DNA of 64,000 nucleotides, taken from NCBI RefSeq assembly GCF_017303275.1, contig NZ_JAFKOJ010000003.1:310001-374000 (forward strand), in the 5' to 3' direction. The notes below the pieces were generated by a model. It was not told where the DNA came from. It did no database searches and was given only the letters and a program-made list of their open reading frames with translations. How positions within the stretch are numbered: position 1 is the stretch's first letter; each line of letters begins with the position of its first letter. Source of the DNA: Bacillus sp. NTK034 (lineage in GTDB: Bacteria > Bacillota > Bacilli > Bacillales > Cytobacillaceae). A program made the position numbers and the translations under genes. Shown in pieces: positions 8,723 through 17,294 of the stretch.

Positions 8723-8788
8723 GGTGGCCGCCCACATTCCGGTCTGGTTAGTCCCGCAACGAAGCGATGTTAGAAGAGGTGGGCGACC
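8723..8788 (+). other. Structured intergenic segment of unknown role
   Basis: CGCCCAC (8729-8735) pairs with GTGGGCG (8779-8785), extended by GGT/ACC across a three-base bulge. Inside lie a second pair, ACAT/ATGT, and a small CGC-AACGAA-GCG hairpin. The nested arrangement looks like a folded RNA or another intergenic repeat. No known riboswitch class matches. Confidence 0.4.
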
Positions 8789-8904
8789 GTGAATATAGTA
8801 TATGCAGTGATGCAAAAAGGATGCAGCAAAACTTCCTTGAATACAGGAAGGTTTTGTATAATCTTGCTGCAAAAGTGCTTGAACATGAAATACTTTCTGA
8901 ATAG
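8767..8904 (+). CDS. Possible 45-residue peptide, weakly supported
   Basis: An open frame from ATG 8767 to TAG 8902-8904 encodes a mostly helical peptide ending KVLEHEILSE. A hairpin with a T run follows it at 8929-8968, as expected for a transcribed unit. No ribosome binding site is visible, and the 5' part overlaps the folded segment above. Treat this as a candidate only. Confidence 0.25.
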   Translation: MLEEVGDREYSICSDAKRMQQNFLEYRKVLYNLAAKVLEHEILSE

Positions 8905-8928
8905 AAGTATCCATTCTTTGCAAAATAT

Positions 8929-8968
8929 AACATTGTCAGAACTGTAAAAAGTGGGGCAATGTTTTTTT
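8929..8968 (+). terminator. Terminator upstream of the small membrane peptide gene
   Basis: AACATTG pairs with CAATGTT over a 21-base loop and is followed by seven further T residues. Confidence 0.6.
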
Positions 8969-9047
8969 GTGTTTTTCAATTACTCATGAATTAGTCCCGA
9001 TTGTAAGGGGTATGTAAATAATAAATCAACAGGAAGGAGTGAATTGC

Positions 9048-9200
9048 ATGCTTTGGACTATAGCAGGTATTCTGCTTGTATTATGGATACTCGGATTAAT
9101 ATTTAAAATAGCGGGAGGCATCATTCATATACTGCTTGTAATAGCAGCGATCATCATTGTTGTAAACTTTATAAGAGGCCGTGCATCCGGCAGGGGATAA
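9048..9200 (+). CDS. Small membrane protein, lmo0937 family
   Basis: This 50-residue peptide begins MLWTIAGILLVLWILGL and has two hydrophobic helices separated by a glycine-rich turn and a basic tail (RGRASGRG). This layout matches the lmo0937 family of tiny membrane proteins in Bacillus and Listeria, whose function is unknown. AAGGAG lies nine bases before the ATG at 9048. A terminator follows directly, so it is a single-gene unit. Confidence 0.82.
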   Translation: MLWTIAGILLVLWILGLIFKIAGGIIHILLVIAAIIIVVNFIRGRASGRG

Positions 9201-9203
9201 ATG

Positions 9204-9235
9204 AAAAAAGCCTTCAGTTTTTTGGAGGCTTTTTT
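9204..9235 (+). terminator. Terminator after the lmo0937-family gene
   Basis: AAAAAAGCCT pairs with AGGCTTTTTT around a short loop. Confidence 0.85.
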
Positions 9236-9329
9236 CTGTGGTTTATTTTTAAGTTAATGTTTTGATTCATCACCAACCTGTGCTGTCGAGCATTAATTTT
9301 CGGCAGGATTCCCATTCAGTCATTTTGAG

Positions 9330-10634
9330 TTAACTCTCATTTATACGCTGACTTTCAGACCTGTTCTGGAATGAAGTCTGCCGGATCACTTCGGACGAGT
9401 AATATAGAGGCAGCGAAATAGTAAAGCAGGTTCCTATATTTTGTGTACTTTCTATTGCATATTTTCCTTTCAAACGATTGATGATGTCAAAAGATATCAT
9501 TAATCCTAAGCCGGTTCCTTTCGTTTTTGTTGAGTAATAGGGCTGACCGAGCATTTGGAGTTTTTCTTTTGACATTCCGACACCTTCATCTTTAATTAGT
9601 ATATCGGCTGTAGTATTTCTTTTGAATGCTGAAACCTCTAGAATTCCGCCATCAGGCATTGCTTCTATACTATTTTTCATTAAGTTTATAAATAATTGCT
9701 TAATTTCATTTGGGTTACCAATGATAAAAATGCCTTCAAAAATACTTGTCCTTATTTCAACCTTTGTCATCAGTCCATATGGCCGCATAAAATCAGCCAC
9801 TTCCAATAATACTCCGGAAAGAGAAACTTGACTGACAACAGGAGTTTCCGGGCGTGCAAGTGAGAGGAAATCACTAATAATATGATTGGTTCTGTCCAGT
9901 TCCTCCAAAGAAACTTTAATAAAGGACTTTTGATCTGCAGTCAGGTTTTTTTCATTTTTAAGCATTTGCAGAAAACCTCTTACAGTAGTCATTGGGTTTC
10001 TAATTTCATGGGCGACGGACGCAGCCAGCTGACTGATCGCATTGATTTTTTCCGCATCTCTCAGTTTTTGCATCATCATTTCCTGAAGCAGATTCATTTC
10101 AATTAAATAGATGATCATAGAAAGAGTCACAATAGAAACTGCTGAAAACAATAGCAAGTATACAGCGTCTTCTTTAATATCCTTTTGGAGGAAAATAACA
10201 TACCTGGTTACCGTAATGGGAAGATAAAATAAAACAGCTATACTGAGTTTTTGTTTAAATGTACATTTTTTATAGAATTTTGAAGCATAGAAAAAGAGCA
10301 CAGACATAATTGCGTAATTTACGAGCGCAATCGAAATATCTCCTGGTGAAAAAATGCCCTTAAAAGTAATCAATACTAAAATAACCAGGAAGCCTGCAAG
10401 AGGCTTAATGTAAAAATAGGCGACAAAAACAGGAATAAATTTCAAGTCAAAAAACTGACCGCTTGCAATTTCCACCGGAAAAGTCATAGTCAGGAAAAGC
10501 GCTAAAAAAAGAACAGATAAAAGCGGGGCAGAAGTCTTCCAGCCATCCCCCCGATGTGAAGAGATTTTATGGATAAAAGGAATCATTATCATAATTAGAA
10601 AGTGAAAAATCAAGTCAGCTGTAAAATCATACAA
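9330..10634 (-). CDS. Membrane sensor histidine kinase with LytS/YhcK-type 5TM sensor
   Basis: The N-terminal 185 residues form five or six membrane helices, including FDLKFIPVFVAYF and a later KGIFSPGD, which resemble the 5TMR-LYT sensor fold. A dimerisation helix with the phospho-acceptor His in SVAHEIRNP (about residue 209) follows. The ATPase domain has the N box (LFINLMKNSIEA), DEGVGMS and GTGLGL. The layout resembles the sporulation kinases KinB/KinD. I place the start at TTG 10634: the ATG at 10643 directly abuts its GGAGGG site, while the TTG has nine bases of spacing. No response regulator gene is adjacent, which is usual for Spo0A-feeding kinases. The signal is unknown. Confidence 0.85.
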   Translation of the reverse strand: MYDFTADLIFHFLIMIMIPFIHKISSHRGDGWKTSAPLLSVLFLALFLTMTFPVEIASGQFFDLKFIPVFVAYFYIKPLAGFLVILVLITFKGIFSPGDISIALVNYAIMSVLFFYASKFYKKCTFKQKLSIAVLFYLPITVTRYVIFLQKDIKEDAVYLLLFSAVSIVTLSMIIYLIEMNLLQEMMMQKLRDAEKINAISQLAASVAHEIRNPMTTVRGFLQMLKNEKNLTADQKSFIKVSLEELDRTNHIISDFLSLARPETPVVSQVSLSGVLLEVADFMRPYGLMTKVEIRTSIFEGIFIIGNPNEIKQLFINLMKNSIEAMPDGGILEVSAFKRNTTADILIKDEGVGMSKEKLQMLGQPYYSTKTKGTGLGLMISFDIINRLKGKYAIESTQNIGTCFTISLPLYYSSEVIRQTSFQNRSESQRINES

Positions 10635-10805
10635 AAGAACCATCCCTCCAACATGCAGGTATATTAGTAATTAAACAAAAGAGAGGAAGAATCCTTTATA
10701 TGGGAACATTTATTTATTCTGACTCTATAGGAGATAACCATTTGTTTACATAACATTATTATGGATTAATTTTTGAATATTTACTAATGAACTGCATTTC
10801 CAATA

Positions 10806-10834
10806 TAAAAACCGGCCTGCAGGGGGGCCGGTTT
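10806..10834 (-). terminator. Terminator of the FtsH-like gene
   Basis: Read on the reverse strand, AACCGGCC pairs with GGCCGGTT and is followed by TTTT just past the FtsH-like stop codon. Confidence 0.85.
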
Positions 10835-10838
10835 CTCA

Positions 10839-12569
10839 TCATGCTATTACCATTTCAGACTTCAATTCTCCAACAATCTTCTGGACTTCACTGCCTTCCA
10901 GAGTTTCTTTTTCAAGAAGGGCCTCTACCAGTGTTTCAAATTGAGGGTGATGATTTGCAATGATCAATTCGCATCTTTCCAGTGCTTTCTGGAAAAGATC
11001 CTGCATTTTTGCTTCTTTTTGACCTTTGTTAAAGGTAAGCTCAAAGCCGTTATCAAGTAAACCGGTATCAACCATTTGCTCAATGATGTGCTTGGCTTGT
11101 TTAACATCACCGCTTACTCCAATGCTGTGCTCGCCAAGAATCATTCGTTCTGATACACCGCCTGCGAGAATCATGGCAACCTGATCAAGCAATTCACTTG
11201 TTGTCGATAAGTGAAGTTCTTTTTGTATTGGTGCTACATACCCAAGTGCTTCGCCGCGCGGAATGATGGTTGCTTTGCGGACGGATCCGGGTTTTGTTAA
11301 AGCAGCCACTAATGCATGGCCAGCTTCGTGTATGGCAACCCGCTGCTTTGTACCGTGATCCTGCAATGCCCGGGTGGTTGTTCCCAGAATGGTCCGGTCA
11401 AGCGCATAATCCAAATCTTCTTTTGAGATAATTTCCTGGCCGTTACGGACAGCTCTGCGGCTTGCCGTTTCAAAAAGGGAATGAAGATCTGCACCTGAGA
11501 AACCAGAGGTGCTTTCTGCTAAATCACCAAGTGTTGTCATGACATCCTCAGCCAGTAATCTATTTTTTGTGTGAATATTGATAATCTCTCTTCGGCCCTT
11601 TGTATCAGGAAGAGGGACATTGAAGGAGAAGTCAATCCGTCCCGGACGGAGGAATGCTTCATCAAGCATATCCTTCCTGTTTGTCGCTGCAATAAATAGT
11701 ATTCCATCATTGGAATGGCCGCCGTCCAGCTGGACTAGCAGCTCAGTTAACGTCTTTTCGCTTTCTTCTCCGCCATGCTGCTTTCTTCTGCCTGCCAATG
11801 CATCTACTTCGTCAATGAAGACGACGGCAGGAGAATGCTTTCTTGCGTTTTGGAAAAGGTTTCTTACTCGGGAAGCTCCCACACCAACGAACAACTCATT
11901 AAAACCGGAACCGCTGGTTGAGAAAAAAGTGGCTCCAAGTTCTTTAGCGATTGCCTGAGCCAGCAATGTTTTTCCTGTTCCAGGAGGCCCGTATAATAGA
12001 ATTCCCTTCGGCGGCTTAATCCCCATTTTCAGAGAGCGCTCAGGTTCTTTTAATATAGAAAGAGTCTGCATGATTTCCTCTTTCATTTCTTCCTGAATTC
12101 CGCCAACATCTTCCAGTGAAATGGAAGGAAGGGCCTTTGGCTTAGATACACTTTGTTTCATGGTATTTGTAGCACCCATTCCGCCTTTTCCTGACTTAAA
12201 CAGGTAAATGCCAATGGCTATAAACAAAAGGACTACACCGCCCAGAATCCAAGGGGTATAAGGTCCTGTGGTTGCGAACGTATATTGTATATTATAGGTT
12301 TCTACTAATTTATCAACCATCTCACTGTTGGGAGGCACATGGGAGATGTACTCGCCATCAGGGGCTGTGATCAGCAGTTTCCCATTTTTGTATTCCTGTA
12401 CTGCAACAGTCTTTCCATCCTGGGAGGCAATAATTTTTTCCACAGAAGAAAACGGAACTGTCACATCCTTATTTCCTGCTTGTACGGTCCAAATAACCGC
12501 CGCCAAAATCACCGTGATCACCAATGCAATAGAAACAATCGTCGAAGGCTTCTTTAGAAGTGATTTCAA
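10839..12569 (-). CDS. FtsH-like ATP-dependent zinc metalloprotease, second-type paralogue
   Basis: This 576-residue protein has the complete FtsH architecture but differs from the housekeeping FtsH. Membrane helices lie at about 12-30 and 105-124 around a small extracytoplasmic domain. In the AAA module the Walker A GPPGTGKT is at 194-201, the pore motif FVGVGAS at 227-233, Walker B VVFIDEVDA at 249-257 and the arginine-finger region FLRPGR at 306-311. The zinc site HEAGH is at 414-418, with Asp488 as the likely third ligand. All catalytic residues are present, so it should be an active membrane protease. The start is TTG at 12569 behind GAGGAGG. It is much shorter at the C-terminus than FtsH and sits alone. 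Its substrates are unknown. Confidence 0.88.
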   Translation of the reverse strand: MKSLLKKPSTIVSIALVITVILAAVIWTVQAGNKDVTVPFSSVEKIIASQDGKTVAVQEYKNGKLLITAPDGEYISHVPPNSEMVDKLVETYNIQYTFATTGPYTPWILGGVVLLFIAIGIYLFKSGKGGMGATNTMKQSVSKPKALPSISLEDVGGIQEEMKEEIMQTLSILKEPERSLKMGIKPPKGILLYGPPGTGKTLLAQAIAKELGATFFSTSGSGFNELFVGVGASRVRNLFQNARKHSPAVVFIDEVDALAGRRKQHGGEESEKTLTELLVQLDGGHSNDGILFIAATNRKDMLDEAFLRPGRIDFSFNVPLPDTKGRREIINIHTKNRLLAEDVMTTLGDLAESTSGFSGADLHSLFETASRRAVRNGQEIISKEDLDYALDRTILGTTTRALQDHGTKQRVAIHEAGHALVAALTKPGSVRKATIIPRGEALGYVAPIQKELHLSTTSELLDQVAMILAGGVSERMILGEHSIGVSGDVKQAKHIIEQMVDTGLLDNGFELTFNKGQKEAKMQDLFQKALERCELIIANHHPQFETLVEALLEKETLEGSEVQKIVGELKSEMVIA

Positions 12570-12837
12570 CTATTTCCCTCCTCATTGAACATACCTACAT
12601 TATAAGGAAATAGTATTGTTAATAACAGGGTTTTACTTTTTTTAAACGTTGTAAATTATGGAAAAATAGTATAGTTTATAAGAAAGTGTGCTACAACAGC
12701 TATCAGATGGCATAAATATGTGAAAAAAATGTGACAAGCAGGGTGAAAACCTGGCATATAAATTAAAAAAGTTTTTTCAAAGAATCCTTTTCACAATGTT
12801 TCATTTCATATATACTAAAATCGGATAATTCAATAAC

Positions 12838-12927
12838 GTGCCACAAGGGGAGCATTTTGCTGAGAGTGAATAGTTCGCTGTTCTGACCCTTTGAACCTGT
12901 TAGATAATGCTAGCGCAGGAATGTGGA
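12838..12927 (+). promoter_or_regulatory. TPP (thiamine pyrophosphate) riboswitch
   Basis: The THI-element signatures are all present in order: AAGGGGAGC, GCTGAGAG, ACCCTTTGAACCTG and AGATAATGCTAGCGCAGG. Downstream, TCTCCCTT can pair with the thiT ribosome binding region AAAGGGGGA, which is followed by a T run. Thiamine pyrophosphate binding should therefore switch off thiT, by termination, by hiding the start site, or both. Confidence 0.95.
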
Positions 12928-13003
12928 ATAAAAGGCGGAAGGAGATTTTCTGCCTGCTTGTTCTCCCTTGGGGTATCGTCAACGATTAAAGGGGGATTTT
13001 TTT

Positions 13004-13603
13004 ATGAAAAAATTAAGCTTAACTGCGATGATTGAAGCTTCATTTTTTGCAGCATTTGCCATCATTCTGGATTTTCTGCCATCAATCAAGCTGTCACCGT
13101 CTATTTCCATTTCCGCCGCGATGATTCCGATCTTTATTTTGGCTTTCAGGTGGGGTTTTAAGGTAAGCTTCATCGCAGGCCTCTTATGGGGAATTTTGCA
13201 GATTTCCATGGGAGATGCCTGGATCGCCACTCCGCTTCAGGCATTTATTGAGTACTTTGTCGCATTTGCCTGTATTGGTTTTGCCGGTTTGTTTTTCCGG
13301 CCAATTCAAAATCAGCTGCACAGGGGAAACAAGAACAAAGCATTGGGCTGGATAGTTTTAGCTGTGTTTGCCGGAAGCCTTGCCAGGTATTTCTGGCATT
13401 TCATAGCAGGTGTATTTTTCTTTGGAAGCTATGCGCCAGAAGGGATGTCGCCTGTATTATTCTCCTTCATGGCAAATGGCGCAACAATGCTTGGTGCTGC
13501 TATTCTTTGTTCCATTTTAGCAGCATTAATTATTTCTTCGGCACCTAGATTAATCATGAGAAAATCAGATGAAATTATTCAATCGCAAAAACATGCTTCC
13601 TGA
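13004..13603 (+). CDS. thiT: Thiamine-specific ECF transporter S component ThiT
   Basis: This 199-residue integral membrane protein has six hydrophobic helices and matches ThiT (YuaJ). Its conserved thiamine-binding part is around ISMGDAWIATPLQAFIEY. ThiT captures thiamine and needs the shared EcfA/EcfT module for uptake; those genes are not in this window. I use the ATG at 13004 because it has AAAGGGGGA upstream; the in-frame codon at 12968 lies inside the riboswitch expression platform. TPP control upstream confirms the substrate. Confidence 0.94.
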   Translation: MKKLSLTAMIEASFFAAFAIILDFLPSIKLSPSISISAAMIPIFILAFRWGFKVSFIAGLLWGILQISMGDAWIATPLQAFIEYFVAFACIGFAGLFFRPIQNQLHRGNKNKALGWIVLAVFAGSLARYFWHFIAGVFFFGSYAPEGMSPVLFSFMANGATMLGAAILCSILAALIISSAPRLIMRKSDEIIQSQKHAS

Positions 13604-13613
13604 TTATAATCTG

Positions 13614-13645
13614 CCTCTTTGAATATATTTCAAAGAGGTTTTTTT
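13614..13645 (+). terminator. Terminator after thiT
   Basis: CCTCTTTGAA pairs with TTCAAAGAGG and is followed by seven Ts. Confidence 0.9.
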
Positions 13646-13705
13646 CATATCTTAGGAAACTCCTTATGAAAAATGGGTATATTACTCAAAAAGGGGAGTG
13701 ATTGT

Positions 13706-13975
13706 TTGTCAAACACATTGCAGGGTAACATCATAACAGGTGTCTTTGATGCAGAAACCAGTGCCTTTGAGATCCAAAAGGTTAAAAGTTTCACTACCCA
13801 GTCGATTCTCAACAAAAATCAATGTGAAAATTTGTATAACTATTTATCCATCCATGAGGAAGATGAGGGAGGACAAATTATTACACTGTACGATCAAATG
13901 CCGTTAATGCTGACCAGGCAGGAAATATGCAGTTTAAAGAAAGATTTGGAGAACATTAAAAAACTATATCAGTAG
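13706..13975 (+). CDS. Hypothetical 89-residue protein
   Basis: The start TTG at 13706 follows AAAGGGGAG with seven-base spacing and gives a protein beginning MSNTLQGNIITGVFDAET. It has no membrane helix or signal peptide. The C-terminal third is charged and helical, with a Lys-rich end. I do not recognise the family. It has its own terminator and no partner. Confidence 0.7.
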   Translation: MSNTLQGNIITGVFDAETSAFEIQKVKSFTTQSILNKNQCENLYNYLSIHEEDEGGQIITLYDQMPLMLTRQEICSLKKDLENIKKLYQ

Positions 13976-13981
13976 AAAATC

Positions 13982-14007
13982 GCTTTGCATCTTGCAAGGC
14001 TTTTTTT
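13982..14007 (+). terminator. Terminator after the 89-residue protein gene
   Basis: GCTTTGC pairs with GCAAGGC (one G-U pair) and precedes seven Ts. Confidence 0.75.
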
Positions 14008-14021
14008 CTTGCCAAATTAAA

Positions 14022-14073
14022 TTTGACAAATTTGTGACAAAAAGTTTGACAAATTTGTGAACATAGTTAGAAT
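14022..14073 (+). promoter_or_regulatory. Promoter with doubled ACAAATTTGT operator-like palindrome
   Basis: The 16-base sequence TTTGACAAATTTGTGA occurs twice, at 14022-14037 and 14045-14060, exactly 23 bp apart. Each copy contains the perfect palindrome ACAAATTTGT. The downstream copy also supplies TTGACA (14046-14051), which with TAGAAT (14068-14073) and a 16-bp spacer makes a good sigma-A promoter. A dimeric repressor bound to both sites would cover the -35 box. Confidence 0.7.
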
Positions 14074-14097
14074 ATTAAATAAAAGGGGATGAAAAAC

Positions 14098-14337
14098 ATG
14101 ACATTAAAACAGCAAAAGGTTCTTCACTTTTTTAGGAATGTTACAGCAGCAGGTATACTTTTAGGATTAATTGTCTTTATTTCCAGCTTTTTTGTAAGCG
14201 GTATCACGGGTGAGTATGTTTTATCAATCGGCTTAAGCATTATGGTATCATCCATGCTAATTTTTGGATTTGGATTTTTTATCAATGTAATGGAAGAAAT
14301 GACAAAGGGAAGCAAGGGAATCAGACAATACAAATAA
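14098..14337 (+). CDS. Hypothetical small membrane protein, two helices
   Basis: I place the start at ATG 14098, eight or so bases after AAAGGGG; an ATG at 14089 lies too close to that site. The 79-residue product has two membrane helices (about 17-38 and 46-66) and a basic C-terminus. Family not recognised. It has its own doubled-palindrome promoter and its own terminator, so it is a separately regulated unit convergent with qoxD. Confidence 0.75.
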   Translation: MTLKQQKVLHFFRNVTAAGILLGLIVFISSFFVSGITGEYVLSIGLSIMVSSMLIFGFGFFINVMEEMTKGSKGIRQYK

Positions 14338-14368
14338 AACCGGCCTCCAATAGGGAGACCGGTTTTTT
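14336..14368 (+). terminator. Terminator between the small membrane gene and qoxD
   Basis: AAAACCGGCCTCC pairs with GGAGACCGGTTTT with one bulge, then TTT. Lying between convergent genes, it may serve both sides. Confidence 0.85.
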
Positions 14369-14416
14369 GTATTATTTGGTTCATCGGTTGGACATGGCGC
14401 TTCTGCTTATCTTTAA

Positions 14417-14722
14417 TTAATGAGCAGCGTGCCCAGAAGTCAGAACCCAAATTGAACCCACTACAATAACGATAACCATAAATACGGCATAAATCATATT
14501 TACCAAGTTCGTTTTGCCGTCTTCGCCTTCTCTTAAGTGCATGAACATGAAAAGCTGCATGCCTGCCTGAATGACAGCCAGTGAGCCGATGATCCACATG
14601 ATAACTTTAAAAGAGAGGTTCGTTTTTAAGGCAATACCTGCTGCTGCAAATGTCAGCACAAGGGAAACAACAAATCCAATGACATGGCTTATCGGGAAGC
14701 TTTTTGATTGATGATGTTCCAT
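14417..14722 (-). CDS. qoxD: Cytochrome aa3 quinol oxidase subunit IV
   Basis: This 101-residue protein has three membrane helices and the subunit IV sequence QAGMQLFMFMHLREGE, close to QoxD of B. subtilis. It stabilises the aa3-type menaquinol oxidase in the cytoplasmic membrane. It is the last gene of qoxABCD; its start directly follows the qoxC stop. Confidence 0.92.
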   Translation of the reverse strand: MEHHQSKSFPISHVIGFVVSLVLTFAAAGIALKTNLSFKVIMWIIGSLAVIQAGMQLFMFMHLREGEDGKTNLVNMIYAVFMVIVIVVGSIWVLTSGHAAH

Positions 14723-15334
14723 TTAAGCCACCAGTCCTTTCAAATACACGAATGTGAAAATAAAGATCCAGACTACATCAAGGAAGTGCCAGTAAAGGCC
14801 GATAATAAATGTTTTTCTTGCTGTAGTAGGGGTAAGGCCTCTTTTTAAAAGCTGGATAATGACCATAGTTGCCCAGCCAATACCCAATGTAACGTGGGCT
14901 CCGTGTGTACCCAGCAAGACAAATAAGCTGGAAAGGAACGCACTTGTCTGCATCGTTGCGCCTTCATGGGCATAATGGATAAATTCATTAATCTCCATGA
15001 ATAGGAATCCTGCGCCAAGAGCAAGGGTAATCACCAGCCAGGTAATTAGCCCTTTCAGGTTATGCCGGCGCATTTCAAAAATGGCGATGCCCATTGTAAA
15101 GCTGCTTGTCAAAAGGAGGACTGTCTGAATCATGACATCCTTGATCACAAAAATGTCTTTATGTGTTGGACCTCCTGCAAAGCGTTCATATAATACACCA
15201 TATACTCCAAACAGAGTGGCAAATAGAACGATTTCAGCGCCAAGGAAAACCCAGAAGCCAAGAATATTCATCCGGTCCTGTTCAGTTTGATATTCAAGGG
15301 GCAAGGAAGTATCCACTTTAGCTGACATGATCAT
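14723..15334 (-). CDS. qoxC: Cytochrome aa3 quinol oxidase subunit III
   Basis: This 203-residue protein has five membrane helices and belongs to the haem-copper oxidase subunit III family (ILGFWVFLGAEIVLF, YWHFLDVVWIFIF). I chose the ATG at 15334, six bases from GGAG; a second ATG at 15328 is possible. The longer open frame from 15409 reads through the end of qoxB. It overlaps qoxB by 17 bp. Confidence 0.94.
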   Translation of the reverse strand: MIMSAKVDTSLPLEYQTEQDRMNILGFWVFLGAEIVLFATLFGVYGVLYERFAGGPTHKDIFVIKDVMIQTVLLLTSSFTMGIAIFEMRRHNLKGLITWLVITLALGAGFLFMEINEFIHYAHEGATMQTSAFLSSLFVLLGTHGAHVTLGIGWATMVIIQLLKRGLTPTTARKTFIIGLYWHFLDVVWIFIFTFVYLKGLVA

Positions 15335-17294
15335 GCACCTCTCCTTCTGTTTTTCTCCAGGCATTTTCAATTCTGTGAATTTCATCTTTTTTAACATGGA
15401 AGCCTTCATTGTAATCGAATGAACGGATGATCAAACCAGCAAAAATGCCGATGGCAGCTACAGCTGCAGCAATGTGCCATTCAAATACAAGGAGGAAGCC
15501 TGCGATGCCGAAGATGACACCCATATAAATCGGAAGCCAGGAATTGCTTGGCATATGAATCTCTTCAATTTCACTGTCATATAACGTTAAGCCTTCATTC
15601 TTTTTCTTCATGTGCCAGAAAGGATCAAGGGATTTAACCTCCGGCAGCTTTGCAAAGTTATAGAATTGAACTGGTGAAGCAGTAGACCATTCCAATGTTC
15701 TTGCATCCCATGGGTCGCTTGAGATGTTTCTGTCAGCATAGCGGATGCTCCAGTAAATGTTGTAGCAGAATACCGCGAACCCTGCTGCCAGAATGATCGA
15801 ACCAATTGCCGATAGCATGAAGAGTGGTGCAAATCCTGATTCCGCAGAGTATGTGTATGCACGTCTCACAGCTCCGTTTAATCCAAGGAAGAACATAGGC
15901 ATGAATGTTACGTTAAAACCAATAACAAAGAGCCAGAAATGCCATTTTCCGATTTTTTCATTCAGCATGAAGCCGAACATTTTTGGCCACCAGTAGTACA
16001 GACCTGCAAATACGGCAAATACTACACCTGGAATTAATACATAGTGGAAGTGGGCAACAAGGAATAATGTATTGTGATACTGATAATCCGCTGCACCCAT
16101 TGCAAGCATTACACCTGTAACCCCGCCTATAACAAAGCATGGGACGAATGCCAGTGCCCAAAGCATGGCGGAAGTAATTTTTATGCGGCCTTTACGCATC
16201 GTAAACAGCCAGTTGAACATCTTAACTCCGGTCGGTATGGCTATCGCCATCGTCGTGATGGAGAAGAAAGAGTTAACTGCAGGGCCTGATCCCATTGTGT
16301 AGAAATGGTGAACCCATACAACCATACTTAAAAGGGCAATTCCAAGGATGGAAAATACCATTGATTTATATCCAAACAAAGATTTTCTTGAGAATGTTGC
16401 AATAACTTCTGAGAAAATCCCGAAAGCAGGAAGGGCAACAATGTAAACCTCAGGATGTCCCCATAGCCAAAACAGGTTAGCCCAAAGCATATCCATTCCT
16501 CCGCCTGACACTGTAAAGAAGTGTGTTCCATACAGACGGTCGAATGTCATCAACGCCAATGCAACTGTGAAAATTGGGAAAGCAGCCACAATCAGAATGG
16601 ATGTTACAAAGGTAGTCCATGTGAACATCGGCATTTTCATCAGTGTCATGCCTTTTGTTCTCATTTTCAAAATCGTGACGATAAAGTTTATACCTGTCAT
16701 TAGAGTACCGATACCAGCAATTTGCAGTGCGACTGCGTAAAAGTTGTTGCCGATTCCCGGGCTGAATTCCTTGCCTGCAAGAGGGAAGTAAGATGTCCAG
16801 CCTGCATCAGGCGATCCTCCGATGACGAAGGAAATATTAAATAGCATAGCTCCGCTGAAAAACAGCCAGAAGCTTAGAGCATTCAGCTGTGGAAAAGCAA
16901 CGTCACGCGCACCGATCTGCAGCGGAATGACAACGTTCATTAAACCAATTAAGAACGGCATAGCCATGAAAAGAATCATAATAACGCCGTGTGTTGTAAA
17001 GATTTCATTATAGTGCTGGGAATTCAAAAACTCCATTTCAGGTCTCGCTGTCTGAGCTTTCATCAGCAAGCCGTCCATTCCGCCGCGGAAAAACATCAAT
17101 ACTGCGGAGATGATATACATGATACCGATTTTTTTATGATCAACTGTAGTCAGCCATTCTGTCCAAAGGTATTTCCACTTTTTTAAGTAAGTGATGCCAG
17201 CGACTGCACCAATCATCGTTAACAATATAGCAATCTGTGAACCTAGTATAAGGGGGTCCCCAGTAATAAAAAACTCATCCCATTTAATGCCCAT
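15318..17294 (-). CDS. qoxB: Cytochrome aa3 quinol oxidase subunit I
   Basis: This catalytic subunit of 658 residues reduces oxygen to water and pumps protons. The expected haem and copper ligand regions are present: TTHGVIMILF, WLWGHPEVYIV with the His-Tyr crosslink pair, VWVHHFYTMG and LVAHFHYVLIPG. The start ATG at 17294 follows GGAGGTG; codons upstream of it in frame lie inside qoxA. It overlaps qoxA by 11 bp. Confidence 0.96.
   Translation of the reverse strand: MGIKWDEFFITGDPLILGSQIAILLTMIGAVAGITYLKKWKYLWTEWLTTVDHKKIGIMYIISAVLMFFRGGMDGLLMKAQTARPEMEFLNSQHYNEIFTTHGVIMILFMAMPFLIGLMNVVIPLQIGARDVAFPQLNALSFWLFFSGAMLFNISFVIGGSPDAGWTSYFPLAGKEFSPGIGNNFYAVALQIAGIGTLMTGINFIVTILKMRTKGMTLMKMPMFTWTTFVTSILIVAAFPIFTVALALMTFDRLYGTHFFTVSGGGMDMLWANLFWLWGHPEVYIVALPAFGIFSEVIATFSRKSLFGYKSMVFSILGIALLSMVVWVHHFYTMGSGPAVNSFFSITTMAIAIPTGVKMFNWLFTMRKGRIKITSAMLWALAFVPCFVIGGVTGVMLAMGAADYQYHNTLFLVAHFHYVLIPGVVFAVFAGLYYWWPKMFGFMLNEKIGKWHFWLFVIGFNVTFMPMFFLGLNGAVRRAYTYSAESGFAPLFMLSAIGSIILAAGFAVFCYNIYWSIRYADRNISSDPWDARTLEWSTASPVQFYNFAKLPEVKSLDPFWHMKKKNEGLTLYDSEIEEIHMPSNSWLPIYMGVIFGIAGFLLVFEWHIAAAVAAIGIFAGLIIRSFDYNEGFHVKKDEIHRIENAWRKTEGEVHDHVS

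Noticed and set aside
8717-8979. Three overlapping reverse-strand frames of 61-69 codons
   Set aside because: They overlap each other in different frames, have no ribosome site and cover an RNA-like folded region.
14124-14597. Reverse-strand frame spanning the small membrane gene and qoxD
   Set aside because: Overlaps two well-supported genes on both strands and has no ribosome site.
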